Source: Pseudomonas sp. W4I3 (GTDB taxonomy: Bacteria; Pseudomonadota; Gammaproteobacteria; Pseudomonadales; Pseudomonadaceae). Taken from it: DNA of 64,000 nt. The notes under the pieces were generated by a model that saw nothing but the letters and a program-made list of their open reading frames with translations, searched no databases and was not told the origin of the DNA. A program made the translations under genes and the position numbers. This document shows positions 52,048 to 59,967 of the stretch, piece after piece (position 1 is the stretch's first letter; each line of letters opens with the position of its first letter). Where the stretch lies: contig NZ_JAUSXS010000001.1 in assembly GCF_030816195.1 (NCBI RefSeq), positions 4,487,501-4,551,500 of the forward strand. Direction: 5' to 3'.

Positions 52048-53136
52048 ATGAAATCTGCATTGAAGACCTTTGTTCCCGGGGCACTCGCCCTGCTGCTGCT
52101 GTTCCCCGTCGCTGCCCAGGCGAAAGAAGTAGAAACCAAGACCAAGCTCGCCAACGTGGTGATTCTCGCCACCGGCGGCACCATCGCCGGCGCCGGCGCC
52201 AGTGCGGCCAACAGCGCCACCTACCAGGCGGCTAAAGTCGGCATTGAACAATTGATCGCCGGTGTTCCTGAGCTTAGCCAGATCGCCAATGTACGCGGCG
52301 AACAAGTGATGCAAATTGCTTCGGAAAGCATCAACAACGAGAACCTGCTGCAACTGGGTCGCCGCGTCGCCGAACTGGCTGACGACAAGAATGTGGATGG
52401 CATCGTGATCACCCACGGTACCGACACCCTGGAAGAAACCGCCTACTTCCTCAACCTGGTTGAAAAAACCGACAAGCCTATCGTGGTGGTCGGTTCCATG
52501 CGTCCTGGCACCGCCATGTCGGCTGACGGCATGCTCAACCTGTACAACGCCGTTGCCGTCGCTGGCAGCAAGGACGCACGGGGTAAAGGCGTGCTGGTGA
52601 CCATGAACGACGAGATCCAGTCGGGTCGCGACGTAAGCAAGATGATCAACATCAAGACCGAGGCGTTCAAGAGCCCATGGGGCCCACTGGGCATGGTCGT
52701 TGAAGGAAAATCCTACTGGTTCCGCCTGCCGGCCAAGCGTCACACCATGGATTCGGAATTCGACATCAAGACCATCAAGAGCCTGCCTGACGTTGAAATT
52801 GCCTACGGCTACGGTAACGTAAGCGACACGGCCTACAAAGCCCTGGCCCAAGCCGGCGCCAAAGCGATCATCCATGCCGGCACCGGCAACGGCTCGGTGT
52901 CGTCCAAGGTCGTTCCCGCACTGGTGGAATTGCGCAAGCAAGGCGTACAGATCATTCGCTCTTCTCACGTCAACGCCGGTGGCATGGTGCTGCGTAACGC
53001 CGAACAGCCAGACGACAAATACGACTGGGTCGCAGCCCTCGACCTGAACCCGCAGAAAGCGCGCATTCTGGCCATGGTCGCCCTGACCAAGACCCAGGAC
53101 AGCAAAGAGCTGCAGCGGATATTCTGGGAATATTGA
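52048..53136 (+). CDS. ansB: Periplasmic glutaminase-asparaginase (type II)
   Basis: A 362-residue exported amidohydrolase. The signal peptide is MKSALKTFVPGALALLLLFP, cleaved after AQA (~25). The two active-site signatures are VVILATGGTIAGAGAS (nucleophile Thr) and VITHGTDTLEETAYF (Thr-Asp pair). It hydrolyses Gln and Asn in the periplasm, supplying Glu and Asp for the dicarboxylate amino acid uptake system. Control by the AauRS two-component system with sigma-54 is indicated by the upstream sites and matches what is known for P. putida. Length is normal. Confidence 0.95.
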   Translation: MKSALKTFVPGALALLLLFPVAAQAKEVETKTKLANVVILATGGTIAGAGASAANSATYQAAKVGIEQLIAGVPELSQIANVRGEQVMQIASESINNENLLQLGRRVAELADDKNVDGIVITHGTDTLEETAYFLNLVEKTDKPIVVVGSMRPGTAMSADGMLNLYNAVAVAGSKDARGKGVLVTMNDEIQSGRDVSKMINIKTEAFKSPWGPLGMVVEGKSYWFRLPAKRHTMDSEFDIKTIKSLPDVEIAYGYGNVSDTAYKALAQAGAKAIIHAGTGNGSVSSKVVPALVELRKQGVQIIRSSHVNAGGMVLRNAEQPDDKYDWVAALDLNPQKARILAMVALTKTQDSKELQRIFWEY

Positions 53137-53150
53137 TTCCACGGTTTACC

Positions 53151-53174
53151 TGTAGGAGCGAGTTCGCTCCTACA
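53151..53174. repeat. REP-type palindrome
   Basis: TGTAGGAGCGAG and TTCGCTCCTACA form a 24-bp imperfect palindrome of the common Pseudomonas REP family, just after ansB. It may also stabilise or terminate the ansB transcript. Confidence 0.8.
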
Positions 53175-53302
53175 GTTCCTCACAAAAGAATCACAGCAAT
53201 TTTCCAAATTCGTTGTCAGACGGAATTCTTTGAATTTAAGCAGTTGCGAAATTACTTACAGTTAAATACTGTATGTGCGTACAGCTTACTAAGGAATACT
53301 CC

Positions 53303-53554
53303 GTGGCAAAGCCCTCCTCCGCAGCACCCGCAGCGCCAGATGCCTACCAGCGCCTGGCCATTCGCGTACAAAAAATCATCAATTCGACCAATGCCCAAAA
53401 AGCCAAGGCCGCGCTGATCTTTCGTTTGCCGGATGAGCCCGAGGACGACTGGGCGCGCTTGCTTGAAGAGATAGCGGAAAACGACAACGTCACCCTCGCC
53501 TATCGGGACGATGGTGGTGTGCAGATTTTCTGGGTTGTGCCGAAGGAAGATTGA
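53303..53554 (+). CDS. DUF1654 protein
   Basis: An 83-residue soluble protein: AYQRLAIRVQKIINSTNAQK then ALIFRLPDEPEDDWARLLEE and DDGGVQIFW, the DUF1654 pattern restricted largely to pseudomonads. GTG 53303 is chosen since aaggaa lies 7 nt upstream. It is 4 nt from the endonuclease gene, suggesting co-expression. Function unknown; some family members sit beside nucleases, as here. Confidence 0.82.
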   Translation: MAKPSSAAPAAPDAYQRLAIRVQKIINSTNAQKAKAALIFRLPDEPEDDWARLLEEIAENDNVTLAYRDDGGVQIFWVVPKED

Positions 53555-53558
53555 TTGA

Positions 53559-54248
53559 ATGAGTGTCCGTTTTTTTGCTGTGTGCTGCCTGTTTTTTGCC
53601 GTCACCGCCAACGCCCAAGCCCCCCGAACCTTCAGTGAAGCCAAAAAAATCGCCTGGAAACTCTACGCCCCGCAATCCACCGAGTTCTATTGCGGCTGCA
53701 AATACACCGGTAACCGTATAGACCTGAAAGCTTGTGGCTACATCCCACGCAAGAACGCCAACCGCGCCGCACGCATCGAATGGGAACACATTGTTCCTGC
53801 CTGGCAGATCGGCCACCAGCGGCAGTGCTGGCAAAATGGCGGGCGTAAAAACTGCACGCGTCATGATGATGTGTTCAAGCGCGCCGAAGCAGACCTGCAC
53901 AACCTGGTACCGAGCATCGGCGAGGTGAATGGCGACCGGAACAACTTCAGCTTCGGCTGGCTGCCGGTGCAAAGCGGGCAATACGGTTCATGCCTGACCC
54001 AGGTGGACTTCAAGGCCAAGAAGGTCATGCCGCGACCGTCCATTCGCGGAATGATCGCGCGCACCTATTTTTATATGAGCAAGCAATACGGCCTGCGCCT
54101 GTCGAAACAGGATCGCCAACTGTATGAAGCCTGGAACAAGACCTATCCCGTGCAGGCCTGGGAACGTCAGCGCAACCAGACAGTCGGCTGCGTGATGGGC
54201 CGTGGCAACGAGTTTGTCGGCCCGGTGAATCTCAAGGCCTGTGGCTGA
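53559..54248 (+). CDS. endA: Endonuclease I (secreted/periplasmic nuclease)
   Basis: A 229-residue protein with a signal peptide (MSVRFFAVCCLFFAVTANAQ). The beta-beta-alpha-metal active site is in RIEWEHIVPAW (catalytic His) and LHNLVPSIGEVNGDRNNF (metal-binding Asn). Eight or so cysteines in the mature part fit the disulfide-bonded Vvn/Dns/EndA group. It cuts DNA and RNA nonspecifically outside the cytoplasm, limiting DNA uptake or scavenging nucleotides. Length is typical. Confidence 0.93.
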   Translation: MSVRFFAVCCLFFAVTANAQAPRTFSEAKKIAWKLYAPQSTEFYCGCKYTGNRIDLKACGYIPRKNANRAARIEWEHIVPAWQIGHQRQCWQNGGRKNCTRHDDVFKRAEADLHNLVPSIGEVNGDRNNFSFGWLPVQSGQYGSCLTQVDFKAKKVMPRPSIRGMIARTYFYMSKQYGLRLSKQDRQLYEAWNKTYPVQAWERQRNQTVGCVMGRGNEFVGPVNLKACG

Positions 54249-54279
54249 AGCTGGGCGCAACGTGCGCCCATCCGCCCCG

Positions 54280-54660
54280 CTACTGCGCGACTTTGTGTTC
54301 GATGACCTCTGACACGGTGTCGTTTTTCTTGGCCCGCGCCATCTTTTCGTTGAGCAGTGCCTGCTTGGCTTCAGCCTCGGCCTTGCTGGCAAACGGGCCC
54401 AGCAGTACCTCATCCTTACCGTCGACCTTCACGATATAGAAATTGAAACCATGCTCCAGCAGCCAGGCGGTCAAATCGGTGATCGCCTGCAGCTTGTGAT
54501 CCGGCGGACCCACCCATACATCCCATTCCTGAGCGGCAATCGCACCGGTTTGTGGCTGGCTTTGGGTCACGACAGGCTTGGCCTTGGGCGCATCGACAGG
54601 TTTACCTTCGCCGCATCCGGCCAATGCCAACACCGCAATTGCCATCGCTACTTTACGCAC
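54280..54660 (-). CDS. SPOR-like domain lipoprotein
   Basis: A 126-residue lipoprotein with lipobox LALAGC (cysteine ~16). The C-terminal ~75 residues contain WLLEHGFNFYIVKVDGKDEV then LLGPFASKAEAEAKQALLNE, the beta-alpha-beta pattern of SPOR domains that bind denuded septal peptidoglycan. GTG 54660 is chosen because aaggag lies ~8 nt upstream; an ATG 13 codons earlier would put extra residues before the signal. Convergent with endA. Confidence 0.78.
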   Translation of the reverse strand: MRKVAMAIAVLALAGCGEGKPVDAPKAKPVVTQSQPQTGAIAAQEWDVWVGPPDHKLQAITDLTAWLLEHGFNFYIVKVDGKDEVLLGPFASKAEAEAKQALLNEKMARAKKNDTVSEVIEHKVAQ

Positions 54661-54905
54661 TGCCCTGCTCCTTTGAAGATAAAGAGGCGACTTTACCATT
54701 CACTGTCTATTCTGGCCGTCATAAACGTTGGCTTAAACAATGCGAATGATGTATCGCGACCTGTATGATGCCGCCATGGGAATTAATGTCGCCTCTATGC
54801 GTCCTAAAAGAGGCAGTCACAGGGAAGCGCTTCGCAGTAAGCTACGCACATCCGACACCTGCCCTGTCTGAACATGTGTCCTTAAAAGTAATCAAGGAGA
54901 AGTCC

Positions 54906-55100
54906 ATGCTTATACTCACCCGCAAAGTTGGTGAAAGCATAAACATCGGTGATGACATTACGATCACCATTCTGGGCGTTAGCGGCCAGCAAGTACGAAT
55001 CGGCATCAACGCCCCCAAGGATGTTGCCGTGCATCGCGAGGAAATTTATCAGCGCATCCAGGCCGGCCTCACTGCGCCGGACAAAAACCAGACGCCTTGA
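54906..55100 (+). CDS. csrA: CsrA/RsmA carbon storage regulator
   Basis: A 64-residue RNA-binding protein: MLILTRKVGESINIGDDITI then ILGVSGQQVRIGINAPKDVA and VHREEIYQRIQ. All RNA-contact residues including the conserved Arg in VHREE are present. It represses translation at GGA motifs and is antagonised by RsmX/Y/Z RNAs in the Gac cascade. ATG 54906 follows aaggag. Pseudomonads have several paralogues (rsmA, rsmE); which one this is cannot be told from the protein alone. Confidence 0.95.
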   Translation: MLILTRKVGESINIGDDITITILGVSGQQVRIGINAPKDVAVHREEIYQRIQAGLTAPDKNQTP

Positions 55101-55304
55101 AGCCCCTCCAGTAGCCAGCCTTTTGCTTCACCGTAACGGCTGGCGAAAACCTGATTGGCCCGTTCGCTTTTCCTACCCGAGTTGTGCGCCCGTAGATGCC
55201 CCTTCGCTGCAAGATGAAACTGCCAAGATGCCCGGAACTTGTTGCATCATTTGTAGCCAAATCCCACGTCATCCTGCGGTCCGAGTGCATTCAGGAGCAC
55301 GTCG

Positions 55305-55568
55305 ATGAGGCCAACCGTTACACAGCCCATGGTTTCCCTATCCTGGACAATCGCCTTGCTCATAGGGCTGATCTTCCTGGCGCTCGGGTATGGACTGCGA
55401 TGGGAGGTCGAGGGGGCTGTCGACCCCGCTGACCATTCCTGGCTGGACTTGGCGCTTGTGCTGTGTGCCTACTTGTTTGCGTTCTGCCTCAAGCCGATTC
55501 AGAAGGTTATCTTGCGCAAGCTGTGCCAGCGCGAGGCGCATCGCGCTGATCAGAAAACGGCACGCTGA
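55305..55568 (+). CDS. Small two-helix inner-membrane protein, unknown
   Basis: An 87-residue protein with two hydrophobic helices (SWTIALLIGLIFLALGYGL, ~13-31, and LDLALVLCAYLFAFCLK, ~47-63) and a basic C-terminal tail (RKLCQREAHRADQ). ATG 55305 follows aggag at 7 nt. No family function is known to me. The ~200 bp between csrA and this gene hold nothing recognisable. Confidence 0.65.
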   Translation: MRPTVTQPMVSLSWTIALLIGLIFLALGYGLRWEVEGAVDPADHSWLDLALVLCAYLFAFCLKPIQKVILRKLCQREAHRADQKTAR

Positions 55569-55573
55569 GTTTC

Positions 55574-56245
55574 CTACCGCTCTCGTACAATCAGCTGGCC
55601 GTCAGCTTCCTGCACGACTTCAAGCCGCTCATACCCGTCGATACACGCATGCTCAGTCACCATCGGTGAGAGGTGCGTCGAGGTCACCACCATCACATCC
55701 GCTCCTGCCGCTTCTGCTGCGCGAATACCTACGGGCGCATCCTCGAACACCAGGCAATCCTGCACCGGCACGCCCAAGCGCTGGGCGCCAAGCACATAAC
55801 ACGCCGGATCTGGCTTGCCGCTGGCGACATCTTCGGCCGTCACCATGACCGCCGGGGCGCAAATACCTGCCGCTTCCATTCGACGCAACGCCAGTGCTTT
55901 GGGCGCAGACGTAACCAGAGCCCACTGTTCGGCGGGCAAGCTGTTCAGGAACTCAACCGCACCGCAAATCGCCACGACACCCTCGACGTCGTTCAATTCC
56001 GCTTCGGTAATCCATGCCGCTTCCTTTTCTGCATCTACACCCGGCAACCCCTGGCGCGTGATCGTATCAATCGCGCGGGCGCCGTGAATGGTGGTCAGGA
56101 AGGCCTCCACATCCAGGCCGTGGCGTTCGGCCCAGCGGCTCCACACCCTCTCGGCAGCGGCAATGGAGTTGAGCAGGGTCCCGTCCATGTCGAACAGAAA
56201 GGCACGGTAACGCTGAGTAAATACGGCTGGATTTAGGCTGGGCAC
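55574..56245 (-). CDS. HAD-IA family phosphatase
   Basis: A 223-residue hydrolase with the four HAD motifs: FLFDMDGTLLNS (nucleophile Asp), LVTSAPKAL (motif II), SGKPDPACY (motif III Lys) and CLVFEDAPVGIRAAEAAG (motif IV). A helical cap lies between motifs I and II (~25-85), as in beta-phosphoglucomutase-like and sugar-phosphatase HADs (YfbT/GPP). GTG 56245 with ggggaaa upstream is preferred to TTG 56269. The substrate is likely a sugar or glycerol phosphate; not provable here. Confidence 0.85.
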   Translation of the reverse strand: MPSLNPAVFTQRYRAFLFDMDGTLLNSIAAAERVWSRWAERHGLDVEAFLTTIHGARAIDTITRQGLPGVDAEKEAAWITEAELNDVEGVVAICGAVEFLNSLPAEQWALVTSAPKALALRRMEAAGICAPAVMVTAEDVASGKPDPACYVLGAQRLGVPVQDCLVFEDAPVGIRAAEAAGADVMVVTSTHLSPMVTEHACIDGYERLEVVQEADGQLIVRER

Positions 56246-56345
56246 TGCGCGGTTTCCCCATGTGTTCAAGCGATGATGGATCCCTGCAATCTACGGTTCA
56301 CCTCGGCACTTGTAAACGCTGCGAGGTGCCAGCCTCAAATCTTGA

Positions 56346-56361
56346 ATGACGAACTTGTCAT
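56346..56361 (+). promoter_or_regulatory. Palindromic site upstream of the DUF2790-two-component operon
   Basis: ATGACGAACTTGTCAT has 5-bp arms (ATGAC/GTCAT) around GAACTT, located ~85-100 bp before the DUF2790 start. Such elements are typical binding sites of heavy-metal-type OmpR regulators, so autoregulation by the adjacent regulator is plausible. Confidence 0.5.
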
Positions 56362-56446
56362 CATCCTGTTGGTTGGCTGTTCGGGTCGCCTGGTTACTGT
56401 GAACTCACTGCCAAGCCCGGCAGCCAACCTACACAGAGATATCGCC

Positions 56447-56698
56447 ATGAAACGGTTTGCCCTCGCCTTCGCCGCCTTGCTCGCCACTGGCTCGGTATTC
56501 GCCGCCGACACCGCTCCAGTGATCCACGATAAGACCGGCTTCTTCGTTCACTTGGATGTCGCCAAGGTGCTGTCCAGTACCGACACCTACGGCCAATGCG
56601 GTATCGTCCCGGCGCAACTGCGCTATTTGGACCATCAGGACCGTGAGCATGTGCTGGACTACCGGGTGCAAGGCACGGGTTGCGCCAGTGACAATTGA
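56447..56698 (+). CDS. DUF2790 small periplasmic protein, head of a two-component operon
   Basis: An 83-residue exported protein (signal MKRFALAFAALLATGSVFAA). The core CGIVPAQLRYLDHQDREHVL followed by DYRVQGTGC matches the paralogue at 15471-15743, with both cysteines conserved. It lies 42 nt before the response regulator on the same strand, so it is probably co-transcribed and may be an accessory or output protein of the system. Function of the family is unknown. Confidence 0.85.
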   Translation: MKRFALAFAALLATGSVFAADTAPVIHDKTGFFVHLDVAKVLSSTDTYGQCGIVPAQLRYLDHQDREHVLDYRVQGTGCASDN

Positions 56699-56740
56699 TC
56701 AGGCTACACTTGCGCAACCCATTGAATCAGGGCATTTCCC

Positions 56741-57412
56741 ATGAACATCCTCGTAGTCGAAGACGAACCCAAGGCCGGCAATTACCTGCTCAATGGCCTG
56801 CAAGAGCTGGGCTATAGCGTGAGCCTGGCCCGCGACGGCGTGGACGGTTTGCACCAAGCCCTGGAAACGCCTTTCGACGTGATCGTGCTCGACGTGATGA
56901 TGCCGAAAATGGATGGCTGGGAAGTGCTGCGCCGCTTGCGCAAGGAAGCCGACACCCCCGTGCTGTTCCTCACGGCCCGCGATGATATTGCCGACCGCAT
57001 CAAAGGCCTGGAACTGGGCGCCGACGATTACCTGATCAAGCCCTTCTCCTTCGCCGAGCTGGTCGCGCGCCTACGCACCCTGACCCGGCGCGGCCCGACA
57101 CGAGAAGACGAGCACCTGCACATCGCCGACCTGCAGATCGATGTGCTCAAGCGCCGCGTCACCCGCGCCGGCACGCGCATTACCCTGACCAATAAGGAGT
57201 TCGCCCTGCTGCATCTGTTCGCCACACACCAGGATCAGGTGCTGTCGCGCTCGCTGATCGCCTCGCGGGTATGGGACATGAATTTTGACAGTGATACCAA
57301 TGTGGTCGACGTGGCCGTGCGGCGCCTGCGCTTGAAAATCGACGACCCGTTCCAACTCAAGTTGATCCACAGTGTGCGTGGCATCGGCTACCGCTTCGAT
57401 ACCCAGCCATGA
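56741..57412 (+). CDS. OmpR-family response regulator (heavy-metal type)
   Basis: A 223-residue regulator. Receiver domain: MNILVVEDEPKAGNYLLNGL, phosphoacceptor Asp in DVIVLDVMMPKMDGWEVL (~51), Lys in DYLIKPFSF (~101). DNA-binding domain: winged helix with TRITLTNKEFALLHLFATHQ and DVAVRRLRLKIDDPF. It resembles CopR/IrlR/CusR regulators of metal responses. It overlaps the sensor kinase by 4 nt. The inducing signal cannot be read. Confidence 0.92.
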   Translation: MNILVVEDEPKAGNYLLNGLQELGYSVSLARDGVDGLHQALETPFDVIVLDVMMPKMDGWEVLRRLRKEADTPVLFLTARDDIADRIKGLELGADDYLIKPFSFAELVARLRTLTRRGPTREDEHLHIADLQIDVLKRRVTRAGTRITLTNKEFALLHLFATHQDQVLSRSLIASRVWDMNFDSDTNVVDVAVRRLRLKIDDPFQLKLIHSVRGIGYRFDTQP

Positions 57413-58809
57413 GCCGCACTCGCCATTACTCGCTGACCCTGCGCCTGGCCCTGATCTTCGCCCTGCTCGCCTTTGCCTTGCTGGCCACCCTGGGCGTGGC
57501 ACTCTACCGTGAACTGGAGCGCGAGCTGATTCGCCGCGACGACACTGCGCTGATCTCCCGCGTGGATCAACTGCGCAACCTGCTCAACGACAGCAATACA
57601 CTGGGCCTGATCAAGACAAAGCCAGAGCTGTTCCAGAACATGCTGGGCAACCGCGAATCCGTATTGAGTATCGCCGCCCCCGGTCAACAACCGTTGCTGT
57701 TGGTGAACCCGGCAAATATCGAACTGCCTTCGATCAAACCGGTGCCCAAGGATCACGTACTGGCGCTGAGCGATGTGCAGCATCTGCCGGGGCTCAACGG
57801 CATTCCCTTCTCAACCGTGGCCGCGACCATCGACTCCGGCGACCTGGGTAGCCTGCAAGTCACCAGCGGCCGCCTGATGACCGAGCGCACCGCCGTGCTC
57901 GCCAACTATCGATTGAGCGTTTACATCCTGGCGAGCATCGCCGCGATCCTCCTGGCATTGGCCGGTTACCTGCTGGTGCATCGCGGCTTGCTGCCTTTGC
58001 GCCGGCTCGCCCGCCACGCTCAAGGGATCGGCGTCGGCAACTTGGCCGAACGCCTCGACAGCCAGGGCGCACCCAAAGAATTGCTGCCGATGATCGAGTC
58101 GTTCAACACCATGCTGGAACGCTTGTCCAAGGGCTTCGTGCAACTGGGCCAGGTTTCCACCGACATGGCCCACGAACTGCGCACACCGATCAATAACCTG
58201 CTCGGCGAAACCCAGGTTGCCTTGCAGCAGCAGCGCAGTATCGAAAGCTACCAGCAGCTGCTGGCCTCCAATGTCGAAGAACTCGAACGCCTGGCGCGGA
58301 TGCTCGACAACATGCTGTTCCTGGCGCGCACAGACCCCGCCAGCGCGCTGCGCCAACGTCAGGCGCTGGACGCCGCCGAGGAAGTGGAACGCGTCGCGGA
58401 TTATTTTGAAGGGATCGCCGGTGACGTCGGCATGCACATTGTTGCCGAAGGCGAAGGCGTGATCTGGGCGGAGCCGATGCTCCTGCGTCGCGCGCTGGCG
58501 AACCTCTGCGCCAACGCCATCAAGTATGGTTCGCCGGGCTCGCAGCTGAGCATCCAGGCGATTGCAGATGATGAGGGCATCAACCTGAGGGTCAGCAATC
58601 ACGGTGAAACCATTCCCGCCGAGCATCTGCCGCGGCTGTTCGAACGGTTTTACCGGGTGGATGAATCCCGCGAACGCTCTTCCCAATCCAATGGACTGGG
58701 GCTGTCGATTGTGGCGACCATCATGCAACTGCATAACGGGCGTTACAGCGTCAGCAGTGAAGACGGCATCACGCGTTTTGAGTTGTTTTTCCCCGCGCAG
58801 GAAGCGTGA
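57409..58809 (+). CDS. Heavy-metal-type sensor histidine kinase
   Basis: A 466-residue membrane kinase: TM1 ~11-31 (RLALIFALLAFALLATLGVA), periplasmic domain ~32-165, TM2 ~166-187 (VYILASIAAILLALAGYLLV), HAMP, then H-box VSTDMAHELRTPINN, N-box LANLCANAIKYGS and G-box SNGLGLSIVATIMQLH. The organisation matches CusS/IrlS sensors. The periplasmic loop is larger than minimal metal sensors and has no obvious Cys/Met metal motif. Translationally coupled to the regulator (4-nt overlap). Confidence 0.92.
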   Translation: MSRTRHYSLTLRLALIFALLAFALLATLGVALYRELERELIRRDDTALISRVDQLRNLLNDSNTLGLIKTKPELFQNMLGNRESVLSIAAPGQQPLLLVNPANIELPSIKPVPKDHVLALSDVQHLPGLNGIPFSTVAATIDSGDLGSLQVTSGRLMTERTAVLANYRLSVYILASIAAILLALAGYLLVHRGLLPLRRLARHAQGIGVGNLAERLDSQGAPKELLPMIESFNTMLERLSKGFVQLGQVSTDMAHELRTPINNLLGETQVALQQQRSIESYQQLLASNVEELERLARMLDNMLFLARTDPASALRQRQALDAAEEVERVADYFEGIAGDVGMHIVAEGEGVIWAEPMLLRRALANLCANAIKYGSPGSQLSIQAIADDEGINLRVSNHGETIPAEHLPRLFERFYRVDESRERSSQSNGLGLSIVATIMQLHNGRYSVSSEDGITRFELFFPAQEA

Positions 58810-58821
58810 GGCGATGCCTCG

Positions 58822-59268
58822 TCAATCAAAGGCCCCGTTGAGCACTTCGTAGATGATACCGGTGGCAATGGTTACCAGAATCAAGTCAGTGCCCGCTTGC
58901 TGCCACTCGTACCCATCGTAATGAGGCAAGCGCCCCGCCAGGCGACCATCAAGTTTCTTGGCGATACCAGGCGGGAGCGGTTTTCCGCGAGCCAGGTTTT
59001 TCTGAATACCGGGAGGCAGCGCGGGGCCCGGGCTCCAGTAATCGCGGTTACCGCCCACCAGGCTCAGCACACTGCCTCGATCGACGCTGGGGCCATGACT
59101 GCCTGCCGAGCCTTTGCCTTTAGGCTTGTCGTGGCCCTGCCCCGCCTGATTATTACCTTTGTTGTTCCCCTGGCCTTTGCCATTGCCAGGATCGGCCAAG
59201 GCAACACCGCTGCCTGCAAACAAGGCGAGCGACAACACCACAGACACAAACTTAGGGCACTTGATCAT
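58822..59268 (-). CDS. CigR/RcnB-like exported protein
   Basis: A 148-residue protein with a signal peptide (MIKCPKFVSVVLSLALFAGS, cleavage after ALA). It is followed by a low-complexity Gly/Asn/Lys stretch (GNGKGQGNNKGNNQAGQGH) and a C-terminal domain: LPPGIQKNLARGKPLPPGIA, GYEWQQAGTDLILVTIATGI. This matches proteins annotated as CigR-family anti-virulence regulators and the RcnB fold. In Salmonella CigR is linked to SPI-3; here the role is unknown. Convergent with the sensor kinase. Confidence 0.78.
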   Translation of the reverse strand: MIKCPKFVSVVLSLALFAGSGVALADPGNGKGQGNNKGNNQAGQGHDKPKGKGSAGSHGPSVDRGSVLSLVGGNRDYWSPGPALPPGIQKNLARGKPLPPGIAKKLDGRLAGRLPHYDGYEWQQAGTDLILVTIATGIIYEVLNGAFD

Positions 59269-59330
59269 GATGTGTTTTCCAGAGGGATACTTGTGGAACT
59301 GTAGCCGAAGTTATACCGCCGCGTACTGAA

Positions 59331-59960
59331 TCAGCTCACCCTGCCACCCGCTTCCACGATATCCACCTGGGTTTGCCAGGCTGCCGCGACCGCAAGGCGC
59401 AGGCCTTCCACCAACGTAGGCAGCGCCATCGACGGCTGACCGGACTCAGGCAATCCCGGCACATGGATAAACCCACTGCGCACCTCAGAGCCCGCCAGCG
59501 CATGCTGCAATCGATAAAACACCTGGTTGCATACGAACGTGCCCGCCGTCTGCGAAACCGAGGCAGCAATACCCGCTTCACGCACTGCCCTGACCATGCT
59601 CTTGATCGGCAATGTGGAGAAGTAAGCAGCCGGGCCGCCTTCTACCACCGCCGTGTCAATCGGCTGGGCGCCCAGGTTGTCCGGAATGCGCGCATCATTG
59701 ACGTTGATCGCGACCCGCTCGATGGAAATATCGCTGCGTCCAGGGCCCAAGCCCGTGGCGATGACCATTGCCGGATGTAATTCCTCGATCAACTCGATCA
59801 GGGCCTCGGGAGCCGTGGCAAAGGCGCAGGGCAATCGGCGCGCGACGATCCGCACGCCCTCACTCAGTTCTACCCCCTCCAACTGGCGCACCGCCTCCCA
59901 GGAGGGGTTGACGACGTCGTGATCGAAAGGCTCGAAGCCCATCAGCAATAGGGTTTTCAT
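59331..59960 (-). CDS. pcp: Pyroglutamyl-peptidase I (pyrrolidone-carboxylate peptidase)
   Basis: A 209-residue C15 peptidase. MGFEPFDHDVVNPSWEAV begins the fold; the catalytic triad residues are in RSDISIERVAINVND (Glu), AGTFVCNQVFY (Cys ~143) and GFIHVPGLP (His). It removes N-terminal 5-oxoproline from peptides. It lies 7 nt after a DUF979 membrane gene and shares an operon with DUF969/DUF979, a pairing seen widely and suggesting joint handling of 5-oxoproline or pyroglutamyl peptides. Confidence 0.94.
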   Translation of the reverse strand: MKTLLLMGFEPFDHDVVNPSWEAVRQLEGVELSEGVRIVARRLPCAFATAPEALIELIEELHPAMVIATGLGPGRSDISIERVAINVNDARIPDNLGAQPIDTAVVEGGPAAYFSTLPIKSMVRAVREAGIAASVSQTAGTFVCNQVFYRLQHALAGSEVRSGFIHVPGLPESGQPSMALPTLVEGLRLAVAAAWQTQVDIVEAGGRVS

Positions 59961-59967
59961 CCTGACC

